Shown here: positions 26,414 through 37,761 of the stretch, piece by piece
Numbering within the stretch: position 1 is the stretch's first letter
Layout: the number at the start of each line of letters is the position of its first letter
NCBI RefSeq assembly: GCF_029892565.1
Contig: NZ_JARXVH010000002.1
Coordinates: forward strand, 873,254-937,253
DNA: 64,000 nt
Direction: 5' to 3'
From: Streptomyces pseudovenezuelae
Lineage (GTDB): Bacteria > Actinomycetota > Actinomycetes > Streptomycetales > Streptomycetaceae
Made by a program: the position numbers and the translations under genes
The notes under the pieces: generated by a model
What the model was told of the DNA's origin: nothing
What the model saw: only the letters and a program-made list of their open reading frames with translations
Database searches by the model: none

Positions 26414-28219
26414 TCAGCGCGGTGAGTCGGGCAACGCCATGAGCAACTGTTTGTCCGTCACCACGGCCAGCGACAGGGTGCGGTAGCCGACCGACTCGAA
26501 CAGGATGGTGAGCTTGCCGTCGCCCTCGCTCATGACCTCGCCCTGGCCCCACTGGTCATGGCGCACGCGGACGCCCGGCAGGTAGGCGTGCTCGTCCGCC
26601 CCGGGGCGTGCGACCGTCTCCGCCGCCCGGACGGCGCCCGCGGAGGCGCCTGCGCGCGCACCGGCCCGGCTCCACCGGCGCTGGCGTGCGGCCGCCTTGT
26701 GCGACCGTCCGGTGTCCCCGGACCGCCCGCGCCTCAGCCCGCTCGCAGGCTTGGCCGGCGGGCTCGCGCAGTTGTCGCACGCCCCGCACGGGACGGGGGC
26801 GGAGTCGCCGAAGTATCCAAGGAGGAACTGCCGCCGACAGTCGGTCGTCTCGGAGTACCCGCGCATCATGTCGACCCGGGACTGTTCGAGCTTGCGGTGC
26901 GTGGCGTGGACGGCGAGAGCACTCTGCACAGCCTTGTCGACGTCGTCATCCGCAGAGACGCCGTCGGCGCCGACCGCGCCGGTGAAGCGGCTGCCGTCCC
27001 GTCCGGTACTGACGGCCCCGGCCTCCTCCAGCAGGTTCAGCACGGCCGACAGTGCCGTCGCGCTGAGTTCGCAGTCGGCCCGGAGCTGGGTCGCGCCCAC
27101 GGCGCGCTTCTCACCGCGCAGTCGCTCGGCGACACGGCGCAGCGCGTCGGCGTCGGGGGCGCCGGCGGCGAAGAAGCGTTGCAGGCCCAGATCCTGCGGG
27201 CGGTAGGCGAGGATCGCCCTGGCCGGTGCCCCGTCGCGGCCGGCCCGGCCGATCTCCTGGTAGTAGGCGTCGAGTGAGCCGGGGACGGACGCGTGCAGCA
27301 CGAACCGCACGTTCGCCTTGTCGATGCCCATCCCGAACGCCGAGGTCGCCACGACCACGTCGAGGTCACCGGAGCTGAACCGGTCCTGGGCTCGGCCGCG
27401 TTCGGCGGCGGACCGGCCCGCGTGGTAGCTCGCGGCGGACAGTCCGAGGTCGCTCAACTGCTCGGAGTAGCTGTCCGCTGCCCGCCGCGTCCCCGCGTAC
27501 AGGATTCCCGGCTTCTCCTCGGCGGCCGCCCGCTCCACGACGAACCGTTCCTTGGCGGCTCCGTCCTGAAAGGTCGACACGTCCAGGTGGATGTTGGGAC
27601 GGTCGAAGCCGGCGACTATCTCCACCGGGTCGTCCATGCCTAGACGTTCGGCGATGTCCCGCCGGACCGGAGCCGCCGCGTTCGCGGTCAGGGCGAGCAC
27701 CGGCGGGTTGCCGAGCCGCTCGCGCGCGTGGCGCAGCCGCAGGTAGTCCGGCCGGAAGTCGTGCCCCCAGGACGACACGCAGTGTGCCTCGTCCACCACC
27801 AGCAGCCGGGGCCGGACGGCGGCGAGCCGGTCCGTGACGTCCGGCTTGGCGAGCTGCTCAGGAGCGAGGAAGACGACGTCGACCGAGGAGGCACTGATGC
27901 GGGCCCATGCCGTCTCGTTGTCGCTTCGGCGCTGCGCGGAGTTGATGGCGGCGGTGCGCAGCGCGCCGGATCCGAGCAGGCTTTGCATCTGGTCCCGCTG
28001 AAGCGCGATCAGCGGCGAGACGACCACGACCGGACCACCGAGCAGGACGGCGGGCACTTGGTACACGGCGGACTTGCCCGCGCCCGTCGGCATGACGGCG
28101 AGTACGTCACGCCCCCTCATCACGGCCTTCATCGCACTGAGTTGGGCCGGACGCAACTGCTGCCAGCCGAAGACCCGACGGGCGATCCCGCGCAGACGAC
28201 GGGATGTGAGTGCGAACAT
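26414..28219 (-). CDS. recQ: RecQ-family ATP-dependent DNA helicase
   Basis: The 601-residue helicase starts at ATG 28219 after AAGGAGAACG. It has Walker A MPTGAGKSAVYQ (near residue 43), the RecQ aromatic loop and DEAH box VVDEAHCVSSWGHDFRPDY, motif V GMGIDKANVRFV and motif VI QEIGRAGRDG. The zinc-binding region CRRQFLLGYFG with CGACDNC is complete. There is no standard HRDC domain; instead a basic Ala/Arg linker leads to a 60-residue tail (RHDQWGQGEVM, then LTILFESVGYRTL). That tail is common in actinobacterial RecQ-like repair helicases and resembles the C-terminus of UvrD/PcrA (inference). Confidence 0.88.
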   Translation of the reverse strand: MFALTSRRLRGIARRVFGWQQLRPAQLSAMKAVMRGRDVLAVMPTGAGKSAVYQVPAVLLGGPVVVVSPLIALQRDQMQSLLGSGALRTAAINSAQRRSDNETAWARISASSVDVVFLAPEQLAKPDVTDRLAAVRPRLLVVDEAHCVSSWGHDFRPDYLRLRHARERLGNPPVLALTANAAAPVRRDIAERLGMDDPVEIVAGFDRPNIHLDVSTFQDGAAKERFVVERAAAEEKPGILYAGTRRAADSYSEQLSDLGLSAASYHAGRSAAERGRAQDRFSSGDLDVVVATSAFGMGIDKANVRFVLHASVPGSLDAYYQEIGRAGRDGAPARAILAYRPQDLGLQRFFAAGAPDADALRRVAERLRGEKRAVGATQLRADCELSATALSAVLNLLEEAGAVSTGRDGSRFTGAVGADGVSADDDVDKAVQSALAVHATHRKLEQSRVDMMRGYSETTDCRRQFLLGYFGDSAPVPCGACDNCASPPAKPASGLRRGRSGDTGRSHKAAARQRRWSRAGARAGASAGAVRAAETVARPGADEHAYLPGVRVRHDQWGQGEVMSEGDGKLTILFESVGYRTLSLAVVTDKQLLMALPDSPR

Positions 28220-29063
28220 CGTTCTCCTTGAAGAGTGGGCGTCCAACCGCCGGGTGTCTGGCGGCTACCCCGCTTCGCCGGGAAATCGCCTCACGCGAGC
28301 CGGTCGCCCATATCAAGATCTGCACGGCACGTTCGCAGCGCCCAGTATCCGACCGTAGGCTGGCGCGCTTCCCAACGGACGAGCGAGGCGAGCAGTCTTG
28401 GGGCCGCCCGCCCACTGTGTCTGGGGGCATGAGCGGACGGGCGATCAGCGTGCCGACAGTTCGCCGTCCGGGAGGCGCGGCCAGTATCTCCACTCCCGCA
28501 CGCCCGGTCGGCGCCATGGCATCCGGCCAGGCGGCGGCGAGCGCCTGGTCGACGAAGTCCTGTACGAGCGCCGCTGACTCGAGCACCGTGACGTCCTTCG
28601 TCCACCTCTAACCTGCAAAATCCACCTTGCCGGTAAGGGAGGCTGCCGCCCGCTTGCCTCCTGGTGACCCCGGGCCAGTGTGGCGACGCGCCACAGATGA
28701 TCGAGGTCCCGAAGCGGATCCGGGTCCGGGGATAGCCGAAGGCCCGCCTTCAGCATGTGGTCACAGGCATCGCCGTGAACAGCGAGCGCTTCAGCGGTCT
28801 GTCTTCGGTCGGCGGAGTACCTCCGGCCCGGCCACCGACCGCGTTCCAGAACTTTCTGAACCGATCCCTCGCCTGAAGTCCTGGCGGGCCGTCAGCAACT
28901 GATCTTCAGGCCTCCAGGATCTCCGACAAGGTCAGGCTGAGGCGACGTCTCGTTCCGGCCACATCCGCCGTGAGACGGAAAAATAGGGACCACGGCAGCA
29001 GGCAACGGATGACGATAATTTGCACCGTCCCTCGTACGGCCCGAAGGTGTAGGAGTTTGCGGT
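28220..29063. other. Intergenic region with possible minus-strand relics
   Basis: No gene could be assigned in these 844 bases. Two minus-strand stretches have coding-like composition but lie in different frames: 28756-28615 (DPLRDLDHLWRVATLARGHQ) and 28600-28390 (LESAALVQDFVDQALAAAWP). They might be pieces of one decayed gene; I recognise neither. The last 100 bases must hold the promoter of the AraC gene. Confidence 0.35.
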
Positions 29064-30047
29064 ATGCACCACTCGCCCAACCAGGGCCAGGATTTGCTGA
29101 AGTTCCGGACGACGGATGTGGACGAGGCCCGGCAGGTCATCCAAGAACGCTTCTACGCCAACTTCATCGACGTGCCCGACGGCAGCGCTGAGTTCATGGC
29201 CCGGTACGACATCGCCGCACTCGGTCCGCTCACACTCGGACGACTCTCTTTCGGCACGGAGGTGCGCATACAGTTCGGGGAACTCGGCTCTTACCACGTG
29301 GACATCCCCCTGGGCGGCCACCTGGCCTGGCGTCAAGGAACGCACACCAATGCGGTGGCGACCACCGCGAACGCCGCCGTCTTCCAGCCGCACGGCGACA
29401 CGGCCCTGGATCGAGTGAGCACCGACTGCTCCATGCTGGCCGTGAAGATCGACCCCAAGGCCCTCAACGATCAACTCGAACGTCTTCTCGGCCGACCGCT
29501 GCGCACCCCCGTCGTCCTCACGCCCGAACTCGACGTCGCGCACGGCGCGGGCCTGAGCTGGGTACGGATGATCCGCGCGGTGTTCGACGAGATGCGGGCC
29601 GGCGGGCTGCTCAGCCGTCCGATGGTCGCCCGCCCGCTCCAGGAGGCCCTGCTGACCGGGCTCCTCCTCGCCGCCGGCCACCGCTACCGCGACGAGCTCG
29701 ACCGACCCAAACCCGCCCTGCGCCCGGGCCCCGTCAAGCGTGCTGTCGAGGCCATGCACAGCATGCCGCAACACCCGTTCACGGTAGGAGAGTTGGCCGT
29801 GCTCGCCGGGGTGAGCGTGCGGCGACTCCAAGAAGCCTTCCAGCAGTACGTCGGCATGACTCCGCTGGCCTACCTCACCGACGTCCGCCTCACCCGCGCC
29901 CACGACGAGCTGCGCCGCGGCACACCGGGCGAAGTGAACGTGAGCGAGGTCGCCCATCGTTGGAGCTTCGACCACCTGGGCCGCTTCGCGTCCCGCTACC
30001 GAGCGCGCTTCGGCGAGTTGCCCTCGCAGACTCTTCGTTCCAGGTGA
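29064..30047 (+). CDS. AraC-family transcriptional regulator
   Basis: The 327-residue protein has a cupin-like AraC_binding_2 N-terminal half (GRLSFGTEVRIQFGELGSYH, then VDIPLGGHLAW) and two C-terminal helix-turn-helix motifs (FTVGELAVLAGVSVRRLQEA, and VSEVAHRWSFDHLGRFASRY). This arrangement is typical of activators of aromatic or sterol-type catabolism. The ATG follows GTAGGAG with normal spacing. No co-oriented target gene lies directly downstream, so its regulon is elsewhere or lost. Confidence 0.85.
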   Translation: MHHSPNQGQDLLKFRTTDVDEARQVIQERFYANFIDVPDGSAEFMARYDIAALGPLTLGRLSFGTEVRIQFGELGSYHVDIPLGGHLAWRQGTHTNAVATTANAAVFQPHGDTALDRVSTDCSMLAVKIDPKALNDQLERLLGRPLRTPVVLTPELDVAHGAGLSWVRMIRAVFDEMRAGGLLSRPMVARPLQEALLTGLLLAAGHRYRDELDRPKPALRPGPVKRAVEAMHSMPQHPFTVGELAVLAGVSVRRLQEAFQQYVGMTPLAYLTDVRLTRAHDELRRGTPGEVNVSEVAHRWSFDHLGRFASRYRARFGELPSQTLRSR

Positions 30048-30579
30048 CCGCGGCCCACACCATCGCCCCGCGCTGTGCGGACAACAGTCGCGCTCAGTGG
30101 ATCGTGCTCGGCGGCTACCACGCCTTAGATTCGTGGTGTTCGCGCGTCCGCCTCTTCGGTCCGCCGCGCGGACATCGGCCGGCCCATCTCCGCCCCTTCG
30201 GGCCGGTCACCGCCCGTCGGCGCCCCCCAAACAGCCGCGGGCGGGTCGGCAGCGCACACGCGGCCTGGACCCCGCCGCGGTGTACTGCCCGACACCGGAG
30301 AGGTCCGGGCCGGGGTCGGCGCCGGCCCGGACCTCGACCGTACCGAAGGCACACTGATGAGGCAGAACCCCGCGTCCGGTCCTCGGACGGTCCGGGTTCG
30401 CAGTCGTCACAAAGAAGTTGAGGTCGTTTTCAGCTAGTTTACTTCGCTTCATTCGTCACAGATGGGCACTTGCGTCCCTCACGTGTCAGGTTCCCGTACA
30501 GGGTGGCGGGAGCAATCGCCGATACCAACTCCCTTGGAACGAGACAGGCTTCATGGGATGGGACGGGCCATGCCGAGGT
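30048..30579. other. Intergenic region without recognisable genes
   Basis: These 532 bases contain no coding sequence that I can support. The region is bounded on the right by transposase relics, so it may include decayed IS sequence. No tRNA or clear attachment site was found. Confidence 0.4.
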
Positions 30580-30633
30580 TCAGGTGTCGCGCCAGTTGGG
30601 GGTGGATTCGCGGGTGAGTCCGCGGCTGATGGG
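30580..30633 (-). mobile_element. IS5-type transposase tail, minus strand
   Basis: Read on the minus strand this gives ISRGLTRESTPNWRDT and a stop, which matches the extreme C-terminus of IS5-type transposases (LMARRLTGESTPNWRDT). Only this tail survives. It lies head-to-head with a second IS5 tail on the plus strand. Confidence 0.5.
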
Positions 30634-30820
30634 CCACCACCGCCTGGCCCGCGACTACGAAGCACGCCCACACCGTTCCGGGGCCATGATCCACCTCGCA
30701 ATGATCAACCTCATGACCCGCAGAATCACCGCCGAATCCACCCCGAGCTGGCGCGGAACACAAACCATCCACAACCGGGGACCTGCACGTCAACACCCCA
30801 CGCCCCGCGGCCTAGGCTGA
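30623..30820 (+). mobile_element. IS5-type transposase C-terminal relic
   Basis: The frame reads LMGHHRLARDYEARPHRSGA, then MIHLAMINLMTRRITAESTP and SWRGT, the C-terminal block of IS5-family transposases after the catalytic Glu region. The catalytic domain is missing. It runs up to the start of the methyltransferase gene. Confidence 0.65.
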
Positions 30821-30824
30821 ACAC

Positions 30825-31685
30825 ATGACTGATGCGGCGGGACGGGTCGAGCCGTCCGGGGTGTGGGCCACAGCTGTGGGCGTGGCCCGGGTGAGGGCGA
30901 TGGAGACGGCACGCGAGCAGCCGCTGTTCCGGGACCCGCTGGCGCTGGCCTTCGCCACGGCCGGGGGGATCGGCCCCGGGGCGCCGCCGCCACCGCGTGC
31001 GGACGAGGCGGCGCGGCGCCGCTGGCTGGGTGTGGCCTTCTCGATCGTCATCCGGACTAAGTTCCTGGACGACCTGCTGGAGGGGGCGGTCGCGTCCGGC
31101 GTCCGGCAGGTCGTGCTGCTCGGAGCCGGGATGGACAGCAGGGCCTTCCGGATGGACTGGCCTGCGGGGACCCGGCTGTTCGAGGTCGACACGGCCGAAC
31201 CGCTGGGCTTCAAGGCCTCGGTGCTGCGTCAGGAGCGGGCCGTTCCGCGCTGCGAGCGGATCACCGTCCCGGTCGACCTGCGCGAGGACTGGCCCGGCGC
31301 CCTGGCCGCGGCCGGGCACGATCCGGCGCAGCCGACGGTGTGGATCGCCGAGGGACTGCTGATCTATCTGCCCCAGGACGCGGTGCAGTCGCTGCTGGAA
31401 CGGGTCGGTGCGCTGTCCGCCGCAGGCAGCAGGATGGGCCTGACACTGGGCTCGCGCGGTGTGGTCGAACGCTTCCGTGGGGACGCCGCTGCGGGATCGC
31501 CGGCGTCGATGTGGGTCTCGGAGATGCCGGAGGACCCGGTCGGCTGGCTGGACGGCCTCGGCTGGGAGGCGGAGACCTTCACCCTGCGTGAGCGCGCCGC
31601 GGCCTACGGGCGTCCGGTGCTCACTCCGCCGCAGCAGGACGAGGGCGCCGGCGGACTGGTCTCGGCGGTGCGCGCGGCACACTGA
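30825..31685 (+). CDS. SAM-dependent methyltransferase, LCM/TIGR00027 type
   Basis: The 286-residue protein carries the LCM-like pattern GVARVRAMETAREQPLFRDP, then VVLLGAGMDSRAFRMDWP (SAM-binding loop), FEVDTAEPLGFK and WIAEGLLIYLPQDAV. These are hallmarks of the actinobacterial O-methyltransferase family PF04072. The ATG is seven bases after TAGGCT (30813-30818), a good -10 element, so the transcript is probably leaderless. The substrate is unknown. It is flanked by an IS5 relic and an integrase fragment. Confidence 0.85.
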   Translation: MTDAAGRVEPSGVWATAVGVARVRAMETAREQPLFRDPLALAFATAGGIGPGAPPPPRADEAARRRWLGVAFSIVIRTKFLDDLLEGAVASGVRQVVLLGAGMDSRAFRMDWPAGTRLFEVDTAEPLGFKASVLRQERAVPRCERITVPVDLREDWPGALAAAGHDPAQPTVWIAEGLLIYLPQDAVQSLLERVGALSAAGSRMGLTLGSRGVVERFRGDAAAGSPASMWVSEMPEDPVGWLDGLGWEAETFTLRERAAAYGRPVLTPPQQDEGAGGLVSAVRAAH

Positions 31686-31709
31686 GCACGACGACGGCCG
31701 GCCCCCAGG

Positions 31710-31904
31710 TGCGCCCGGCCGGCGAACCAGCGGATCGACGCCCTCCCGCTCGCACAAGGCCACATACTCCACCAGACCCCGTGCGTACGCGTCCAAGGTC
31801 CGCGGCGCACGACCGAGGTCCTCCCGCGCCGGCAACCAGGTCGCTGCATGCTCATGCCGTGCCGGTACCGGCCGCCTGGCCACAAGTACCGATGTGCTGC
31901 TCAA
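31710..31904 (-). pseudogene. Tyrosine recombinase, N-terminal fragment
   Basis: On the minus strand from 31904 the sequence reads RHEHAATWLPAREDLGRAPR, then TLDAYARGLVEYVALCEREG. This is the SAM-like core-binding domain of phage/transposon integrases. The frame decays at about 31710 and the catalytic Arg-His-Arg-Tyr domain is absent. It indicates a past site-specific integration event. Confidence 0.6.
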
Positions 31905-31935
31905 GGTGTTCCCCGGGTTCGTGGCGGAAACCGGG

Positions 31936-32127
31936 CTACATGATCACCGGGTGGTCGGTGGTGATGTGGCGGATGACGCGCTCGGTCACCTCGGGGTCGA
32001 CGTGCACCCAGTGACACCGGACGGCGCCCGCACGACAACGATCGCCCGACACGAAACCGCCGACGGGACTCTCCTGCCGCTCACCCTGCTCGAGCGCCTG
32101 GGTCAGGTCACGGCGGGCCGCCGCCAT
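31936..32127 (-). CDS. Small hypothetical ORF
   Basis: A 63-residue frame (ARRDLTQALEQGERQESPVG to DPEVTERVIRHITTDHPVIM). The composition looks coding, but there is no clear ribosome-binding site and no family that I know. It lies between an integrase fragment and the terminator of the hydrolase gene and may be another relic. Confidence 0.25.
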   Translation of the reverse strand: MAAARRDLTQALEQGERQESPVGGFVSGDRCRAGAVRCHWVHVDPEVTERVIRHITTDHPVIM

Positions 32128-32144
32128 GTTGTAGGCCCGTCTCG

Positions 32145-32175
32145 GAGTTGCCCTGACGTGTCGTCAGGGCAACTC
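32145..32175 (-). terminator. Terminator overlapping the operon's last stop codon
   Basis: GAGTTGCCCTGACG (32145-32158) and CGTCAGGGCAACTC (32162-32175) make a perfect 14-bp stem with a 3-base loop. The stop codon of the hydrolase gene (32164-32166) is inside the arm. This ends the six-gene transporter/monooxygenase operon. Confidence 0.75.
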
Positions 32176-34116
32176 GACGTCGTGGCGGGGCGCGGACCAG
32201 TCCGTGGCCTCGCGTGCCGCGCGTTCGACGTCTTCGTCGAGCAGCAGCCGTCGCGTCGCGAGATCCTCGGCCGCGGCCCTGATCCGGGCGACGTAGCCGG
32301 CCGCGTCACCGTAGCGACTGGCCACGCTCGGGCGCGGATCGCCGGTGAACAGGCGTTCGTCCTCGGTGGCGGCGAACGGGAACGTGGAACCGCTGAACTC
32401 GTGCAGTGCGCCGTGGCCTTGACCGGGCGCGCGCGTGTTCCAGCCGGTGTAGGTGCCGAGCGGTACGGACACCATCGGGGCCCGTACGCCCGCCGTCTCG
32501 TTGCCGTCGATGTCGACGGCCGGGACCAGCACCGTGTACCGGCCCGAGGTGTCGGCGACCGGCGGCACGGCCGAACGGTCCACGGCGTACAGCTCGTTGG
32601 GCCCGTACGGCCGCAGCGCCGACGGCACCGCCGGGAACTGCCGAGACCACTCTTCCATCGTCACCAGAGTGCCGTCGGCGACGGTGGGCACCGCGCTCGG
32701 CGGTGGCTCCACGCCCTCGCTCACCCATGCGTCGAGCGCTTCCAGGACGGCGCGGAACAGCGCGGAGGTGGCGACCACGTTCCCCAGGTGGTTGCAGATC
32801 CCCTTCGTGGGCGCCCCCGCTGCCGGATCGGCCACATGCTGGCTTGACGACCACAGATAGCCGCGCACGTTGGGCGGGAATCCCAGGTCCCGGCCGTCCG
32901 TCGTGGTGTGCGTCAGGGAGCCCCGGCGCTGCCAGTACTCCGTCGAGGTCTGTGTGTGCAGCACCTTGGGATCGCTTGCGCGCTTCATGATCGCGTCACG
33001 CCTGCCGGTGAGATGGTCCACGCTCTCGGCGTAGGCGAAGGGAAAGGCGTCGGCCGCGGCGAGGTGGTCCTCGTACTGCTGTCCGCCCGGAACCGTCAGG
33101 TTGGTGAACCGCTCGGCGACCAGCCGGCCGGCGCCGGAGACGTGCGGCAGCAGTCCGTCGAACACCGGTCGTCCTTCGGTGTCCTCGTTGAAGCCGAGGT
33201 GGATGAAGTCACGGATGGCCCGGCCGGTCTGCGAACGCCCCCAGCCGTAGGCGTAGTTGATCTCGCCGACCGGCTGTGCCGGGTCGTGGCGCAGATGGCT
33301 GACCAGGTCGCGGACCGCGGCGAGGCCCAGCCCGAGGACGAGCGGTTCCTCGGCCTCGTAGGTGAGTTCGTGAATCCAGCCGGGCCGGAACCCGTCGTCG
33401 ATGAGGAGGTCGTGCCGGCTCGGTACGACGGCGACGGAGCTCCCCCGCAGATCGCTCCCGCCGCCCTGGAGCCGGGCGAACTGCCAGGTTTCTTGGGGCA
33501 GTTCCTCCGGCTCGCTGTGCGGGTACCGCCGCCGGGTGAGCCGCGCGGTACGTACTCCGCGCTCGCTGACGGGGGAGGACCGGGTGCTCGTCCAGCGGGA
33601 GAGCGGGAGTGACCGGGTGAGCTCGTCCACGATGAACTCGGCCGTCGTCAGGGCGCGCACGGGCTCCGTGCCCCGTGTCGCCACGGGCAGGTCGAGCAGC
33701 AACCGTCCGTCGCCGGGCAGCAGATCACCCTGCCAGGCGCCGAAGACGACCGTGTACCCGCGCCGCAGCAGATAGCCGTTGCCGGCGTCGGCGAGCGTCT
33801 GAGGACGGTTGGTGTGCGGGGCGTCGCAGAAGTACTGCACGGCCCGCTTGTTGCCCCGGTTGCCCCAGTCGAAGAACAACCGTCGGCGTCCGCCGCCGAC
33901 CGGCCGCAGAATCTCGACGTCCCCGCTGAACCGCACCGCGCCGTCGCTGTCGCGCGGTGCGAGGTCCAGGTCGGCGATCGAGCGGTGGGCGGATGCCTCG
34001 GGGTCCACGGAATAGTGTGCCGTGGCGGTGATCACCTCGTACGCCCCGCCCCCGGCGAAGCGATGCCCGTCGGCGAACGGCTCCCGGGTGCGGACGTCCA
34101 GTCGTACGGAACTCAT
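32164..34116 (-). CDS. Large alpha/beta hydrolase (PF20091-like)
   Basis: The 650-residue protein opens RTREPFADGHRFAGGGAYEV, then FDWGNRGNKRAVQYF and YTVVFGAWQGDLL, and has the nucleophile elbow YGWGRSQTGRAIRDFIH (G-x-S-x-x-G) near residue 300. This is the alpha/beta-hydrolase domain family of long uncharacterised esterases. It has no signal peptide. The start overlaps the stop of the LLM gene by four bases (ATGA), so it is the last gene of a translationally coupled operon. It may hydrolyse an ester or lactone released by the monooxygenase; this is inferred from context only. Confidence 0.75.
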   Translation of the reverse strand: MSSVRLDVRTREPFADGHRFAGGGAYEVITATAHYSVDPEASAHRSIADLDLAPRDSDGAVRFSGDVEILRPVGGGRRRLFFDWGNRGNKRAVQYFCDAPHTNRPQTLADAGNGYLLRRGYTVVFGAWQGDLLPGDGRLLLDLPVATRGTEPVRALTTAEFIVDELTRSLPLSRWTSTRSSPVSERGVRTARLTRRRYPHSEPEELPQETWQFARLQGGGSDLRGSSVAVVPSRHDLLIDDGFRPGWIHELTYEAEEPLVLGLGLAAVRDLVSHLRHDPAQPVGEINYAYGWGRSQTGRAIRDFIHLGFNEDTEGRPVFDGLLPHVSGAGRLVAERFTNLTVPGGQQYEDHLAAADAFPFAYAESVDHLTGRRDAIMKRASDPKVLHTQTSTEYWQRRGSLTHTTTDGRDLGFPPNVRGYLWSSSQHVADPAAGAPTKGICNHLGNVVATSALFRAVLEALDAWVSEGVEPPPSAVPTVADGTLVTMEEWSRQFPAVPSALRPYGPNELYAVDRSAVPPVADTSGRYTVLVPAVDIDGNETAGVRAPMVSVPLGTYTGWNTRAPGQGHGALHEFSGSTFPFAATEDERLFTGDPRPSVASRYGDAAGYVARIRAAAEDLATRRLLLDEDVERAAREATDWSAPRHDVELP

Positions 34117-35122
34117 CGCGCGGCCTCCAACTGCGTCGGGCGCCAGCCCAGTTCGGGTGCGACCAGGTGCCGCACGTCGTGCAGGATCTGCTCGTACTCC
34201 TCCCGCCGGAACTCGTACGGCAGCTCAAGACGCAGCTCCGACACCGCCGACACCACCGGGTCCGCCGCGAGTTGGTCCAGGATCTGCTCGGCGGTGCCGA
34301 CCACGTCGGGTGCGAACAGGGTCCGTTTCGGGCCCTGGGGTGCCAGGGTGCGGGCGTGGCGGCTCGCGGCGTACTCCCGGTAGCGGGTTCGGGTGGCCCG
34401 GTCGGCGCTGTCGAACGGCACGATCACGCGGCCCACCGCGACGCGGGCGGCGGACTGGAGACGTCGGTAGGCGGTGAGGAGGTTCGACTGGGCCGTCGTG
34501 AAGTCATCGGTGCCCTCGCCGGTGACGATGTTGCCGGACAGCAGGTTGAGGCCGTTCTCGCCGGCCCAGCGGGCCGAGCGCAGGCTTCCGCCGCCGTACC
34601 AAATACGCTCCACCAGACCGGGGTTGTGCGGTTGCAGGCGAGGCCGCTGACTGTTCCCCGGCGACTGGATCACCGTGTCCGGGCCGCCGAGATAGTCGCC
34701 GCGCAGGTTGTCGACGACGCGGGCGACCCTGCCGTAGGACAGGTCGAAGGCGCGCCAGTCGCCGTCGTACACGAGGTCGCCGAGGATTTCGGCGTGCGGC
34801 ATGCCGGTGCTGAAGCCGATCTGGAGCCGACCACGCGACAGTACGTCGGCCAGTGCCAGGTCCTCGGCCAGGCGGAACGGGCTCTCGTAGCCGATCGGGA
34901 TGACCGCGGTCCCCAGCTCGACGCGCTCGGTGCGCTGTCCGGCCGCGGCGAGGAACACCGCGGCCGAACCGACGCCGTGTTCGAGGTGGCGTTGCCGGAT
35001 CCAGGCGCCGTCGTAGCCCAACCGCTCGCCGTACTCGAAGAGTTGGAGGGTCTCCTCCAGGCCGGTGTAGGGGTCGTCGTCGGCGAAGTTGCCCGGGGTG
35101 AGGAAGGCGAGGGAGGTGAGGG

Positions 35123-35126
<4 letters not shown>
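34113..35126 (-). CDS. LLM-class flavin-dependent monooxygenase
   Basis: The 337-residue protein is a bacterial luciferase-like enzyme: LTSLAFLTPGNFADDDPYTG start, ERVELGTAVIPIGYESPFRL, LADVLSRGRLQIGFSTG and ENGLNLLSGN. Such enzymes use reduced FMN to oxygenate sulfonates, sulfones, long-chain alkanes or similar compounds. It overlaps the ATPase gene upstream and the hydrolase gene downstream by four bases each. The partner flavin reductase is not in the operon. A sulfur-containing substrate is inferred from the cysteine leader peptide that precedes the operon. Confidence 0.82.
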
Positions 35127-36834
<1,708 letters not shown>

Positions 36835-36838
<4 letters not shown>

Positions 36839-37761
36839 CGCTGCCGCGACCATTCGCCGTCCAGCGCCCGTGCGATGCGGTTGGTGGCCAGCACGGTCGC
36901 GGCGATCGCCAGACCGGGCAGTGCGGTCAACCACCAGGCGTTGGCGAGGTAGTTGCGGCCGTCGGAGATCAGCGTGCCCCACTCCGGCGCCGGGGGCGGG
37001 GCGCCGTAGCCGAGGAAGCTCAGGGCCGACACGGCGAGGATCGAGGAGCCGAAGTCGAGAGTGGCCAGGACGATCACCGGGCCCGCCGCGTTGGGCAGGA
37101 CGTGCCGGCCCAGTACCGAGTACCAGCGGGCCCCGCACGAGAGTGAGGCCTCGACGAAGACCGACTGCCGCACCCGCAGCACCTCCGACCGCGTCACCCG
37201 CGCGAAGCTCGCGACGCTGGCGATCCCGACCGCGACCGCCACCTTCACCGTGCCGTAGCCCAGCGCGGTGACCAGGGCCAGGGACAGGAACAGCGCCGGG
37301 ATCGACAGCAGGACGTCGACGAAGCGCATCAGCACGTCGTCGACCCAGCGTCCGACGAACCCGGCGACCAGACCGATCAGACTGCCCACCACGAAGGCGA
37401 CCGCGACCGCGATCAGCGTTGCCTTCAGGGAGAGCTGGGCGCCGTGGACCACCCGGGAGAACACATCGCGTCCCAGTTCGTCGGTGCCGAACCAGTGCGC
37501 ACCGCTGGGGCCGCGGAAGTTCTCCGACGGCACCCCCTTCAGCGGATCCTTCGAGGTGAACAGCTCCGGCCAGAACGAGGCCAGCACCACCAGGACGACG
37601 ATCAGGGCCGACAGCAGCAGGCCCGGGCGGCGCACCAGGAACCGGCGGACCCGCCGCAGGTCGACGTGGCGCCCCGGTTCGTGGGCGGACCCCGGTTCGA
37701 CCGGCCGGGCCGGGAGACCGAGCGCGGCACCGGTGGCGTCGTCGATCAGATCCTGGCTCAT
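36835..37761 (-). CDS. ABC importer permease, DppC type
   Basis: The 308-residue membrane protein has about six transmembrane segments (first at 45-65: GLLLSALIVVLVVLASFWPE) and the DppC-type mark HWFGTDELGRDVFSRVVHGA. The coupling-helix region for ATPase contact is around VEASLSCGARWYSVLGRHVL. ATG 37761 overlaps the stop of the DppB-type gene. It forms the channel with that permease. Confidence 0.9.
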
